From an uncultured Cellvibrio sp. (GTDB lineage: Bacteria; Pseudomonadota; Gammaproteobacteria; Pseudomonadales; Cellvibrionaceae): a stretch of DNA of 32,137 bases. The stretch covers positions 1 through 32,137 of the forward strand of contig CAMLKG010000043.1 in NCBI GenBank assembly GCA_946480695.1, read 5' to 3'. Both the position numbers and the translations under genes were made by a program. This document shows, piece by piece, positions 16,389-24,172 of this stretch. Below the pieces are notes generated by a model. That model searched no databases, had not been told where the DNA came from, and was given only the letters and a program-made list of their open reading frames with translations. Position 1 is the first letter of the stretch. The number at the start of each line of letters is the position of its first letter.

Positions 16389-17077
16389 TAATGCCAGGCT
16401 TTTTTGCGCACAATTTGATAACGGCGCCCTACGTATTTCACCGGCACGCTAAATACATGCACCAAGCGGCTGAAGGGAAATACCACAAATAAACTCATTC
16501 CCAAAAACACATGGAGTTTATAAATCCAGTGTACTGAAGCTATAGCGGATGCAGCTTGCGCAGGATCAAAGGTGGCAATGTTTTGTGCCCAGCTCATTAA
16601 CAACAACATCTCTTCGCCATCGGTATGCTGTGCAGAAATAAAAATAGATCCCAATCCTAATATTAATTGCGCGTAGAGTAGCAGCAATACCGTAATATCC
16701 ATGTTGCTGCTAGTGGCTCGAATACGAGGGTTGAATAAACGGCGACGCAATAGAATGGTTAATCCAATAAAACAAATTACCCCAAAAACGCCACCGAGCG
16801 TCATAGCGATAAGTTGTTTATGATGGGCGTGAATGCCAAGCAGATGCCAAACTTCAACGGGTGTTAACAAGCCAACAAAGTGACCCAGCAATACCGTGAT
16901 AATACCTACGTGAAATAAACGGCTACCGGTTTTAAGTTGTTTACTTTCTAACAACTGGCTGGAGCTGGCCTTCCAGGTGTATTGTTCGCGGTCGTAGCGA
17001 ATCCAACTGGCTATAAAACAAATGATCAGTGCCAGGTAGGGGTAAAGTCCAAATAATAAGGTGTTGAGATAATTCAT
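16388..17077 (-). CDS. narI: Respiratory nitrate reductase gamma subunit NarI (cytochrome b)
   Basis: The membrane anchor that oxidises quinol and passes electrons to NarH. 229 residues with five transmembrane helices. Haem b ligands are seen at H56 and H66 (LFHVGIITVLLGHF) and at H189 and H207 (KLHVFLGMSLFVVFPFSRLVH), matching E. coli H56, H66, H187 and H205. TAGGAG lies six bases before ATG 17077; the gap from narJ is 11 bases. Confidence 0.97.
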   Translation of the reverse strand: MNYLNTLLFGLYPYLALIICFIASWIRYDREQYTWKASSSQLLESKQLKTGSRLFHVGIITVLLGHFVGLLTPVEVWHLLGIHAHHKQLIAMTLGGVFGVICFIGLTILLRRRLFNPRIRATSSNMDITVLLLLYAQLILGLGSIFISAQHTDGEEMLLLMSWAQNIATFDPAQAASAIASVHWIYKLHVFLGMSLFVVFPFSRLVHVFSVPVKYVGRRYQIVRKKAWH

Positions 17078-17088
17078 AACGGCTCCTA

Positions 17089-17826
17089 TTACCGCGCACT
17101 GGCTTGTAAGTTGAGTAATTCATCGACGTTGAGAAATTCGACATGATCACGGCTTTGTTGAGGTGTGGGGCGCGAGGTTGAACTGCTGCAGCTATCGGCA
17201 TTTTTTTCTGCACCGAAATTTACCACTTCATCCTCCCAGACTTTATCCAATGCGTCGGGTGTATCATCGGGTTTTTCTTGCTTCAATTGAGCATGTAATT
17301 CGTCGAGATTCACCTCAACACCGGAGAGCAAAATCAAGCAGTGAAATAGTCCTGCATAGGGGTTGTTGCGTTTTTCCAACCGACAAGCCAGCACCGCTAA
17401 AATTGGTGCGACTTCCTCCAAACCGATACGCGCATTTTCTTCGCCTTGAGTGGATAAAAACTCAAGGTACAGGGGTAAATAGTCGGGCAATTCTTTTACA
17501 CCTATGTCTAAGCCGGCATCCCGATATTGCTGTTGTAGATCCACCATAGCCTGGCCTCTATCGAGTGACTCACCGTGTATATGTTCAAACAAATGCAGCG
17601 ATAGTGCGCGTCCACGTTCGAATAAACTGTCATAGTTGGATTGAAGGTCTAGCAATGATGTATGTGCGTAGTATTTCAAAAACTGATCGAGATAGTTATG
17701 AATTTGTTGTTTGGATTGCAGGGGTGCTTCAATTAGTTGCGTACCGATGCGCAGCACTGCTATTAATTCTTCGGAGTTTTGTTCCGGATAATCCATAAGC
17801 AATGATAAAACCGTTAATAATTTCAT
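17089..17826 (-). CDS. narJ: Nitrate reductase assembly chaperone NarJ
   Basis: A cytoplasmic TorD-type chaperone that holds the NarGH pre-complex while Mo cofactor and the FS0 cluster are inserted. 245 residues, all-helical. Recognisable blocks: MKLLTVLSLLMDYPEQ, SLHLFEHIHGESLDRGQAM, ELPDYLPLYLEFLST and GLEEVAPILAVLACRL. The ribosome site CAGGAG lies in the last codons of narH, five bases from the start, so expression is coupled. Confidence 0.97.
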   Translation of the reverse strand: MKLLTVLSLLMDYPEQNSEELIAVLRIGTQLIEAPLQSKQQIHNYLDQFLKYYAHTSLLDLQSNYDSLFERGRALSLHLFEHIHGESLDRGQAMVDLQQQYRDAGLDIGVKELPDYLPLYLEFLSTQGEENARIGLEEVAPILAVLACRLEKRNNPYAGLFHCLILLSGVEVNLDELHAQLKQEKPDDTPDALDKVWEDEVVNFGAEKNADSCSSSTSRPTPQQSRDHVEFLNVDELLNLQASAR

Positions 17827-17831
17827 TAGGA

Positions 17832-19367
17832 CTACTCCTGAATCGATACGGGTATAACCTGACGAACCCCTTTGGCTTTAGTGCCAAATAAGCTCACGTC
17901 ATTGTTGCCATCGCCACAGCCGTTGCCAAAACTAAAACCGCAACTGCTTTTTAAATCGTAGGCATTTTCGGCATAAGCGCGGTGACTGGTGGGCACTACA
18001 AAACGGTCTTCGTAATTGGCGATGGCCATATAGCGATACATTTCCTCTACGGTCATTACATCCAGTCCGACTTGTTTAAGCACTTCCAAATCCTGCACAC
18101 CATCCACATGTTTGCTGCGCATATAAGCGCGCATAGCAATCATGCGCTCCAAGGCATGTTCAACCGGTTTTTCATCGCCCGCGGTTAATAAATTAGCGAG
18201 ATAGCGCAGAGGAATACGCAAGGATTTCAAGTCAGGTATTTCTCCATTCATGCCCACATGCCCCGCTTGTGCGGCGTTTTGAATGGGCGATAGTGGAGGG
18301 ATATACCACACCATGGGCAAGGTGCGATATTCAGGATGGAGCGGCAGTGCGACTTGCCAATCCACCGCCATTTTGTAAACAGGTGAACGCTGAGCCGCAT
18401 CCAACCATGCTTGCGGAATGCCTTCAGCTTGCGCTGCTGCAATAACACCTGGGTCATTGGGGTCGAGAAAAATATCCAGTTGCGCTTGATACAAATCTTT
18501 TTCACTGGCCACACTGGCGGCTTCAGCAATGCGATCAGCATCGTATAAGAGCACGCCTAAGTAGCGAATGCGGCCGACACAGGTTTCCGAGCAAACAGTG
18601 GGTTGACCTGCTTCAATACGTGGGTAACAAAACGTACATTTTTCTGATTTTCCGCTTTTCCAGTTGTAATAGATTTTTTTGTAGGGGCAGCCGGATACAC
18701 ACATGCGCCAGCCGCGACATTTGTCTTGGTCGATTAATACAATGCCGTCTTCTTCGCGTTTATAAATCGCCCCGGAAGGGCAAGAGGCAACACAGGCCGG
18801 GTTTAAGCAGTGCTCACACAACCTCGGCAAATACATTAAAAATGTTTTTTCAAATTGACCATAAATTTCGGTTTGCACTACATCATTGAAATTTTTGTCT
18901 TTTCTACGCTTGGCGAATTCGGTACCTAGAATTTCCTCCCAGTTTGGCCCCCAGTTAATTTTTTCCATGCGTTGACCAGTAATTAATGAGCGGGGGCGGG
19001 CGGTAGGCTGATGCTCACTTTTGCCTGCGGTATGCAGGTGTTGGTAATCAAAGTCAAAAGGTTCGTAATAATCGTCAATTTCCGGAAGATCCGGATTGGC
19101 GAAAATATTTGCAAGCACTCGCAATTTGCCACCGATACGCGGTGTTAATTTTCCGTCAGCGCTACGCTGCCAGCCGCCTTTCCATTTGTCCTGATTTTCC
19201 CAATCTTTGGGAAAACCAACACCAGGTTTTGTTTCTACGTTGTTAAACCAGGCGTATTCCACACCTTCGCGTGAAGTCCACACATTTTTGCAAGTAATAG
19301 AGCAAGTGTGGCAACCAATACATTTATCCAGGTTCAACACCATGCCAATCTGAGCACGAACTTTCAT
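17832..19367 (-). CDS. narH: Respiratory nitrate reductase beta subunit NarH
   Basis: The electron-transfer subunit with three 4Fe-4S and one 3Fe-4S cluster. 511 residues from ATG 19367 (E. coli: 512). Cysteine groups seen: CIGCHTCSITCKNVW at the N terminus, CEHCLNPACVASCPSG, CRGWRMCVSGCPYKK (tryptophan in place of one cysteine, the 3Fe-4S signature), and CTFCYPRIEAG...CSETCVGRIRYLG. GAGG lies nine bases before ATG 19367; the longer open frame to 19436 runs through the intergenic repeat and is not coding. It ends five bases before narJ. Confidence 0.98.
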   Translation of the reverse strand: MKVRAQIGMVLNLDKCIGCHTCSITCKNVWTSREGVEYAWFNNVETKPGVGFPKDWENQDKWKGGWQRSADGKLTPRIGGKLRVLANIFANPDLPEIDDYYEPFDFDYQHLHTAGKSEHQPTARPRSLITGQRMEKINWGPNWEEILGTEFAKRRKDKNFNDVVQTEIYGQFEKTFLMYLPRLCEHCLNPACVASCPSGAIYKREEDGIVLIDQDKCRGWRMCVSGCPYKKIYYNWKSGKSEKCTFCYPRIEAGQPTVCSETCVGRIRYLGVLLYDADRIAEAASVASEKDLYQAQLDIFLDPNDPGVIAAAQAEGIPQAWLDAAQRSPVYKMAVDWQVALPLHPEYRTLPMVWYIPPLSPIQNAAQAGHVGMNGEIPDLKSLRIPLRYLANLLTAGDEKPVEHALERMIAMRAYMRSKHVDGVQDLEVLKQVGLDVMTVEEMYRYMAIANYEDRFVVPTSHRAYAENAYDLKSSCGFSFGNGCGDGNNDVSLFGTKAKGVRQVIPVSIQE

Positions 19368-19410
19368 TTTTTTTTGCCTCTGTAATTTGAGAAATTTTTT
19401 GGGGATGCAA

Positions 19411-19479
19411 CCCTCTCCTAGCCTCCTCCTTCGCAAGGGGGAGGAATAGCTCCCTCCCTTTTTTAAGAGGAGGGTGTGG
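19411..19479. repeat. REP-like pair of hairpins between narG and narH
   Basis: Two G/C-rich inverted repeats lie back to back in the 112-base gap: CCTCCTCCTT-CGC-AAGGGGGAGG (19422-19444) and CCCTCC (19452-19457) with GGAGGG (19469-19474). The form is that of intergenic REP/BIME elements. Within an operon such a structure can stabilise the upstream message or lower expression of the downstream part. Whether it is repeated elsewhere in the genome cannot be seen here. Confidence 0.55.
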
Positions 19480-22400
19480 TTAAGGTGTATCTAACCAATC
19501 CACTTCCTTCATTTTTCTCACTACAACAAATTCATCACGGTTGCAGCCAACGGTACCGTAGTAGTTAAAACCGTAAGCCTGTTGTGCGTAGCCACCAATC
19601 ATATGCGTGGGTTTCATAATCGCGCGGGTCACCGAATTGTGCATGCCGCCCCGGGTGTTAGTGAGCGACGAACCGGGCATATTAATAATGCGTTCCTGGG
19701 CGTGGTACATGAGGCTCATGCCTTGCGGAACACGTTGCGATACGACGGCGCGCGCAGAAATTGCCCCGTTGACGTTGAAGACATCAATCCAATCGTTGTC
19801 CTCAATGCCCGCCGCTTTTGCGTCGATCTCGCTCATCCACACAATCGGGCCGCCGCGCGACAGCGTCAGCATTAACAAATTGTCGCTATAGGTACTGTGA
19901 ATGCCCCATTTTTGATGCGGCGTAATCCAGTTCAAAATAATTTCTTTATTGTCATTGGGTGTCCTATTGATTACCGGGCCAATGGTTTTTAAATTGACGG
20001 GCGGTTTGTAACAACACAATTGTTCACCAAAGTCGCGCATCCATTCATGATCCTGATAAAACTGCTGGCGGCCGGTGATGGTGCGCCATGGAATTAACTC
20101 ATGCACATTGGTATAACCCGCGTTGTAAGAAACGTGCTCATCTTCCAGCCCCGACCAAGTAGGTGCGGAAATAATTTTTCGCGGTTGGGCGACAATATCG
20201 TGGAAGCGAATTTTTTCATCTTCTTTCGGTTTGGCTAAATGGGTGTGATCGCGCCCGGTAATTTTTGAAAGGGCATCCCAGGCTTTTACCGCAACGTGGC
20301 CGTTGGTTTCCGGTGCGAGCGATAAAATTACTTCGCAGGCATCAATCGCTGTTTCAATTTTTGGTCGGCCGTGATGCGCACCTTCCTCAGTATGAGTGCG
20401 ATTTAATTTGCCGAGAAATGCAACTTCCTCTTTGGTATCCCATTTAATGCCTTTGCCACCGTTGCCGAGTGATTCAAGTAATGGTCCAAGTGAAGTGAAA
20501 CGTTTATAGGTGTTGGGGTAATCTCGCTCTACCACCACCATATTGGGCATGGTCAGACCGGGAATGGCTTCGCATTCACCTTTCCACCAGGCTTTAACGC
20601 CGTAGGGTTGTGCGAGTTCATCAGGCGAGTCGTGCATCATCGGTTGGGTGACAAAATCTTGCTCTACACCTAAATGCCCTTCGCATAATTCCGAGAATTT
20701 TTTGGCGATACCTTTAAAAATATCCCAGTCACTGCGCGACTCCCATACCGGGTCAATGGCTTTGGTAAGCGGATGAATAAAGGGATGCATATCCGAGGTG
20801 TTCATATCATCTTTTTCATACCAGGTGGCGGTAGGCAAAACAATATCGGAATACAAACAGGTAGTAGACATTCTGAAATCGAGCGTCACTAATAAATCCA
20901 CTTTACCGACTGCGCCCTGGTGATGCCATTTCACATCTTCCGGTTTTTTGCCGTCCGCGCCCAAATCTTTACCGAGCAAACCGTGTTTGGTGCCCAGCAA
21001 ATGGTGCAGCATATATTCGTGGCCTTTGCCGCTGGAGCCTAATAAATTGGAGCGCCAGATAAACATATTGCGCGGAAAGTTTTGCGGCGCATCCGGGTCT
21101 TGGCATGCGAATTCAATTGCGCCGCTTTTTAATTGTTCGACAACATAGTCTTTTGGTGCTTTACCGGCTGCTTTTGCAACGGCAACAATGTGCAGAGGGT
21201 TAGTGCCGAGCTGCGGCGCAGAGGGCAGCCAGCCCATACGCTCAGCGCGGGCATTAAAATCAATGATGCTACCGCTCCATTTTTCTTTATTGGCGAGTGG
21301 TGAAACGACTTCACTCATGTCGAGCTTTTCGTAGCGCCATTGACTAGCATGGTTGTAGAAAAATGAAGTGCCATTCATTTGGCGGGAAGGGCGTTGCCAA
21401 TCCAAGCCGAAGGCGAGCGGCAACCAACCATTTTGTGGGCGCAATTTTTCTTGCCCTACATAGTGCGCCCAACCGCCACCACTTTGGCCTACGCAACCGC
21501 ACATCATCAGCATGTTAATCAGGCTGCGATAATTCATATCCATGTTGTACCAGTGGTTTAGTGCAGCCCCGACAATTACCATGGAACGGCCGTGAGTTTT
21601 ATCTGCTGTGCGCGCAAATTCGCGCGCAACACGAATCACATCGGCACGCGGCACACCGGTAATTTTTTCTTGCCATGCGGGAGTGTAGGGCGCGTCATCA
21701 TCAAATGATGTGGCCACATTGGTGTCACCCAGCCCGTTATCTACGCCGTAGTGAGCAACCATTAAATCGAATACGCTGGCTACCCATGCGCTTTCGCCAT
21801 TAGCCAGTATCACCTTGCGCGCAGGGACTTTGCGCAGTTGGATATCACTGTGATCAGTGTGTTTAAAATAATTGTATTCGTGTTCGTTGCCGCCAAAATA
21901 GGGAAAAGCCACATCCAGAATTTCATCGCAATTATTTTTTAGCGATAAAAGCGTATCTGTATCAGCTCCGGTTTTGCCATCGCGCTGCTCCAGATTCCAT
22001 TTACCGCTTTGCCCCCAGCGATAGCCGATGGAGCCATTAGGGCTGATTAATTCTTGGTTGTGTGAATTGATGGCGATGGTTTTCCAATCGGGATTGTTTT
22101 CTTGTCCGAGATTGTCTACCAAATCCGCTGCACGCAAAAAACGCCCTTGTGTTAAATGCTTACCATGCGGTTCCAGCATCACCAGCATGGGCATATCGGT
22201 ATATTGTTTTACGTAATTGGTGAAATAAGTGCTGGGGTTGTCGATATGAAATTCTTTTAAAATCACATGACCAAAAGCCATGCCCAAGGCCGCATCCGTC
22301 CCTTGTTTAGGCGATAACCAAGTATCGCCAAATTTGGAGGCTTCGGAGTAGTCAGAAGTAATGACGCAGGTTTTGGTGCCTTTATAGCGAACTTCGGATA

Positions 22401-23202
22401 AGAAGTGGGCATCCGGTGTGCGTGTTTGGGGAACGTTAGAGCCCCACACAATAATGTAATTGGAGTTATACCAATCGGCAGATTCGGGTACGTCTGTTTG
22501 CTCGCCCCACACTTGTGGTGATGATGGAGGTAAATCGCAATACCAATCGTAAAAACTTAAACAGTTGCCACCAATCAAGGATAAATAACGTGAACCGGCA
22601 GCATAGGACACCATCGACATGGCGGGAATGGGTGAAAAACCATTGATGCGGTCGGGGCCGTAAGTTTTGGTAGTATAGACATTTGATGCGGCAATAATTT
22701 CATTTACTTCGCCCCATTGTGCGCGTACAAATCCACCCAAGCCGCGTCGGGATTTATATTTTTTTGCACGCGTTTCATCTTCAACAATGGAAGCCCAGGC
22801 TTGTACAGGGTCGCAATATTCCTGCCGGGCTTCGCGCCACAACTCAATTAATGCCTGACGCACTTTGGGATATTTCAAACGGTTAGCGCTGTAAATATAC
22901 CAGGAGTAACTTGCGCCCCGTGGGCAGCCGCGCGGTTCATGATTAGGTAAGTCGGGGCGGGTGCGTGGGTAATCTGTCTGCTGGGTTTCCCAGGTGATCA
23001 AGCCGTCTTTCACATAAATTTTCCAGCTACAAGAACCGGTGCAATTTACGCCGTGGGTTGAACGCACAATTTTATCGTGCTGCCAACGTTGACGATAACC
23101 TTGTTCCCAAGAGCGATCCTCATCAGTGGTAACGCCATGCCCATCAGCGAAGGGTTCTTGACGTTTTTTAAAAAAACGTAATTTGTCGAGTAGATGACTC
23201 AT
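19480..23202 (-). CDS. narG: Respiratory nitrate reductase alpha subunit NarG
   Basis: The catalytic Mo-bis-MGD subunit that reduces nitrate to nitrite at the cytoplasmic face of the inner membrane. 1240 residues (E. coli: 1247). FS0 cluster ligands H50, C54 and C58 are seen in STHGVNCTGSC, with the fourth in EPRGCPRGAS. The Mo-ligand aspartate lies in CLSFYDWYCDLPPSSPQ. GRSMVIVGAALNHWYNMDMN and CGCVGQSGGGWAHYVGQEKL are further family blocks. There is no twin-arginine signal, as expected for a cytoplasmic NarG. AGGAG precedes ATG 23202 by 11 bases. It leads narGHJI-ppi-ytfE. A NarL-type site lies 155-170 bases upstream; I found no good FNR box. Confidence 0.98.
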   Translation of the reverse strand: MSHLLDKLRFFKKRQEPFADGHGVTTDEDRSWEQGYRQRWQHDKIVRSTHGVNCTGSCSWKIYVKDGLITWETQQTDYPRTRPDLPNHEPRGCPRGASYSWYIYSANRLKYPKVRQALIELWREARQEYCDPVQAWASIVEDETRAKKYKSRRGLGGFVRAQWGEVNEIIAASNVYTTKTYGPDRINGFSPIPAMSMVSYAAGSRYLSLIGGNCLSFYDWYCDLPPSSPQVWGEQTDVPESADWYNSNYIIVWGSNVPQTRTPDAHFLSEVRYKGTKTCVITSDYSEASKFGDTWLSPKQGTDAALGMAFGHVILKEFHIDNPSTYFTNYVKQYTDMPMLVMLEPHGKHLTQGRFLRAADLVDNLGQENNPDWKTIAINSHNQELISPNGSIGYRWGQSGKWNLEQRDGKTGADTDTLLSLKNNCDEILDVAFPYFGGNEHEYNYFKHTDHSDIQLRKVPARKVILANGESAWVASVFDLMVAHYGVDNGLGDTNVATSFDDDAPYTPAWQEKITGVPRADVIRVAREFARTADKTHGRSMVIVGAALNHWYNMDMNYRSLINMLMMCGCVGQSGGGWAHYVGQEKLRPQNGWLPLAFGLDWQRPSRQMNGTSFFYNHASQWRYEKLDMSEVVSPLANKEKWSGSIIDFNARAERMGWLPSAPQLGTNPLHIVAVAKAAGKAPKDYVVEQLKSGAIEFACQDPDAPQNFPRNMFIWRSNLLGSSGKGHEYMLHHLLGTKHGLLGKDLGADGKKPEDVKWHHQGAVGKVDLLVTLDFRMSTTCLYSDIVLPTATWYEKDDMNTSDMHPFIHPLTKAIDPVWESRSDWDIFKGIAKKFSELCEGHLGVEQDFVTQPMMHDSPDELAQPYGVKAWWKGECEAIPGLTMPNMVVVERDYPNTYKRFTSLGPLLESLGNGGKGIKWDTKEEVAFLGKLNRTHTEEGAHHGRPKIETAIDACEVILSLAPETNGHVAVKAWDALSKITGRDHTHLAKPKEDEKIRFHDIVAQPRKIISAPTWSGLEDEHVSYNAGYTNVHELIPWRTITGRQQFYQDHEWMRDFGEQLCCYKPPVNLKTIGPVINRTPNDNKEIILNWITPHQKWGIHSTYSDNLLMLTLSRGGPIVWMSEIDAKAAGIEDNDWIDVFNVNGAISARAVVSQRVPQGMSLMYHAQERIINMPGSSLTNTRGGMHNSVTRAIMKPTHMIGGYAQQAYGFNYYGTVGCNRDEFVVVRKMKEVDWLDTP

Positions 23203-23356
23203 TCTATGGCAGCTCCTAAAAGTGTGCGCGTTACTCCATTACTGACACAACGGCGTTATGTTAATGGCGCGCATTCGGTTCACGGTTGACACTGGAATAC
23301 TGCGCCATTCATGCGCTGCCTGCCAGAGAGTGAAAAGTGCCGGAAAGCCGTTCATC

Positions 23357-23372
23357 TACCACCAAATGAGTA
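23357..23372. promoter_or_regulatory. NarL/NarP-type 7-2-7 site upstream of narG
   Basis: TACCACC-AA-ATGAGTA; the right heptamer matches the inverted consensus AKRRGTA fully, the left differs at two positions. The rest of the 337-base gap between narG and the CBS gene holds the CBS terminator (23476-23511), a small A-rich-loop hairpin (23437-23454), and no gene. Confidence 0.6.
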
Positions 23373-23475
23373 TTTGTATTTGTTGTCTAACTCATTGAAT
23401 TTATTGAATTTTTAGTTGTTGTGGGTAAGGCGTGTTAGGCTAAAAAATAAGCCTCAGTACAGAAGGGGTACTCCA

Positions 23476-23511
23476 ATAAAAAGGCCGCTCCATAATGCTG
23501 GTAGCGGCCTT
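23476..23511 (-). terminator. Intrinsic terminator of the CBS gene
   Basis: On the minus strand AAGGCCGCT (23511-23503) pairs exactly with AGCGGCCTT (23489-23481), followed by TTTATTGG, so the stem runs into a short T-tract. It begins 28 bases after the CBS stop. Confidence 0.8.
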
Positions 23512-23539
23512 GATAAATCGATGTAGAAAATGCCAATAA

Positions 23540-24028
23540 TTAACTCTGGTTGAGCGCGGCGAGTACATCCATAGCCGTGATAACACCAACCACTTTATTG
23601 TTGTCAGTTACAAAAACGCGGTGTATGTGCTGGTCAAGAAGTATCTTTGCCACTGACTTTATTGATTCGCCCTGGTCAATAGCGATCACCTCATGATTCA
23701 TAATTTGATGAACGGTACAATTTTTATCGGCATCTTTTACCCATGATCGCAGCACTTCCTCATTTATTTCCTGACCACAACTATCCCGATAGTGGTTGCG
23801 CAAGGCATTACCTTTGTCGCGCTCGTTGAGATTATTGAATTTAAAAACATCGCTTACGCTGACCACGCCAACCAATTCGTGATCTGAGGCTATAACAGGG
23901 GCTGCAGAAATTTTGCGGTTAATAAAAAAGTCTGCCAAACGACTGATAGTCCAGCCCTCGTAAGCAGTTAATAAGGTGTTGCTCATAATATCTTTGGCGC
24001 AAGAGCTGCTAGTGTTGGTAGTATTCAT
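23540..24028 (-). CDS. Two-CBS-domain protein
   Basis: 162 residues made almost only of two CBS domains (about 12-68 and 103-160). Each contains the family pattern, e.g. ISAAPVIASDHELVGVVSVSDV and IHRVFVTDNNKVVGVITAMD. CBS pairs bind adenine nucleotides and act as energy or ligand sensors; here no effector domain is attached, so the partner is unknown. No membrane segment. AGAGG lies seven bases before ATG 24028. It has its own terminator and is divergent from narX with a shared NarL-type site, so it likely belongs to the nitrate response. The free cysteines are not in a clear motif. Confidence 0.88.
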   Translation of the reverse strand: MNTTNTSSSCAKDIMSNTLLTAYEGWTISRLADFFINRKISAAPVIASDHELVGVVSVSDVFKFNNLNERDKGNALRNHYRDSCGQEINEEVLRSWVKDADKNCTVHQIMNHEVIAIDQGESIKSVAKILLDQHIHRVFVTDNNKVVGVITAMDVLAALNQS

Positions 24029-24130
24029 ATTAAAGCCTCTTGTTGTTTGATTGGCACTAGGTAATAGAGCTTATCGGCTAAAATCATGTTTTTGGCAATT
24101 TCCCTGAATGGCTAGAGGGGAGCAATAAAA

Positions 24131-24146
24131 TACCTCCAAATGGGTA
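24131..24146. promoter_or_regulatory. NarL/NarP-type 7-2-7 site between the CBS gene and narX
   Basis: TACCTCC-AA-ATGGGTA is the best of the five sites: the right heptamer is a full match and the left has six of seven. It ends 26 bases before the narX start and lies 103-118 bases upstream of the CBS gene. That spacing suits activation of the CBS gene or repression of narX. Confidence 0.7.
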
Positions 24147-24172
24147 TTTATCTTTTTATATGAAGCTGTTTT

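Noticed and set aside
19368..19436. N-terminal extension of narH
   Set aside because: The stretch translates the REP-like repeat; NarH homologues begin at MKVRAQIGMVLNLDKC, at ATG 19367.
23203..23539. FNR box for narG
   Set aside because: Candidates such as TTGAC-ACTG-GAATA match only one half; none reaches eight of ten positions, so I do not annotate one.
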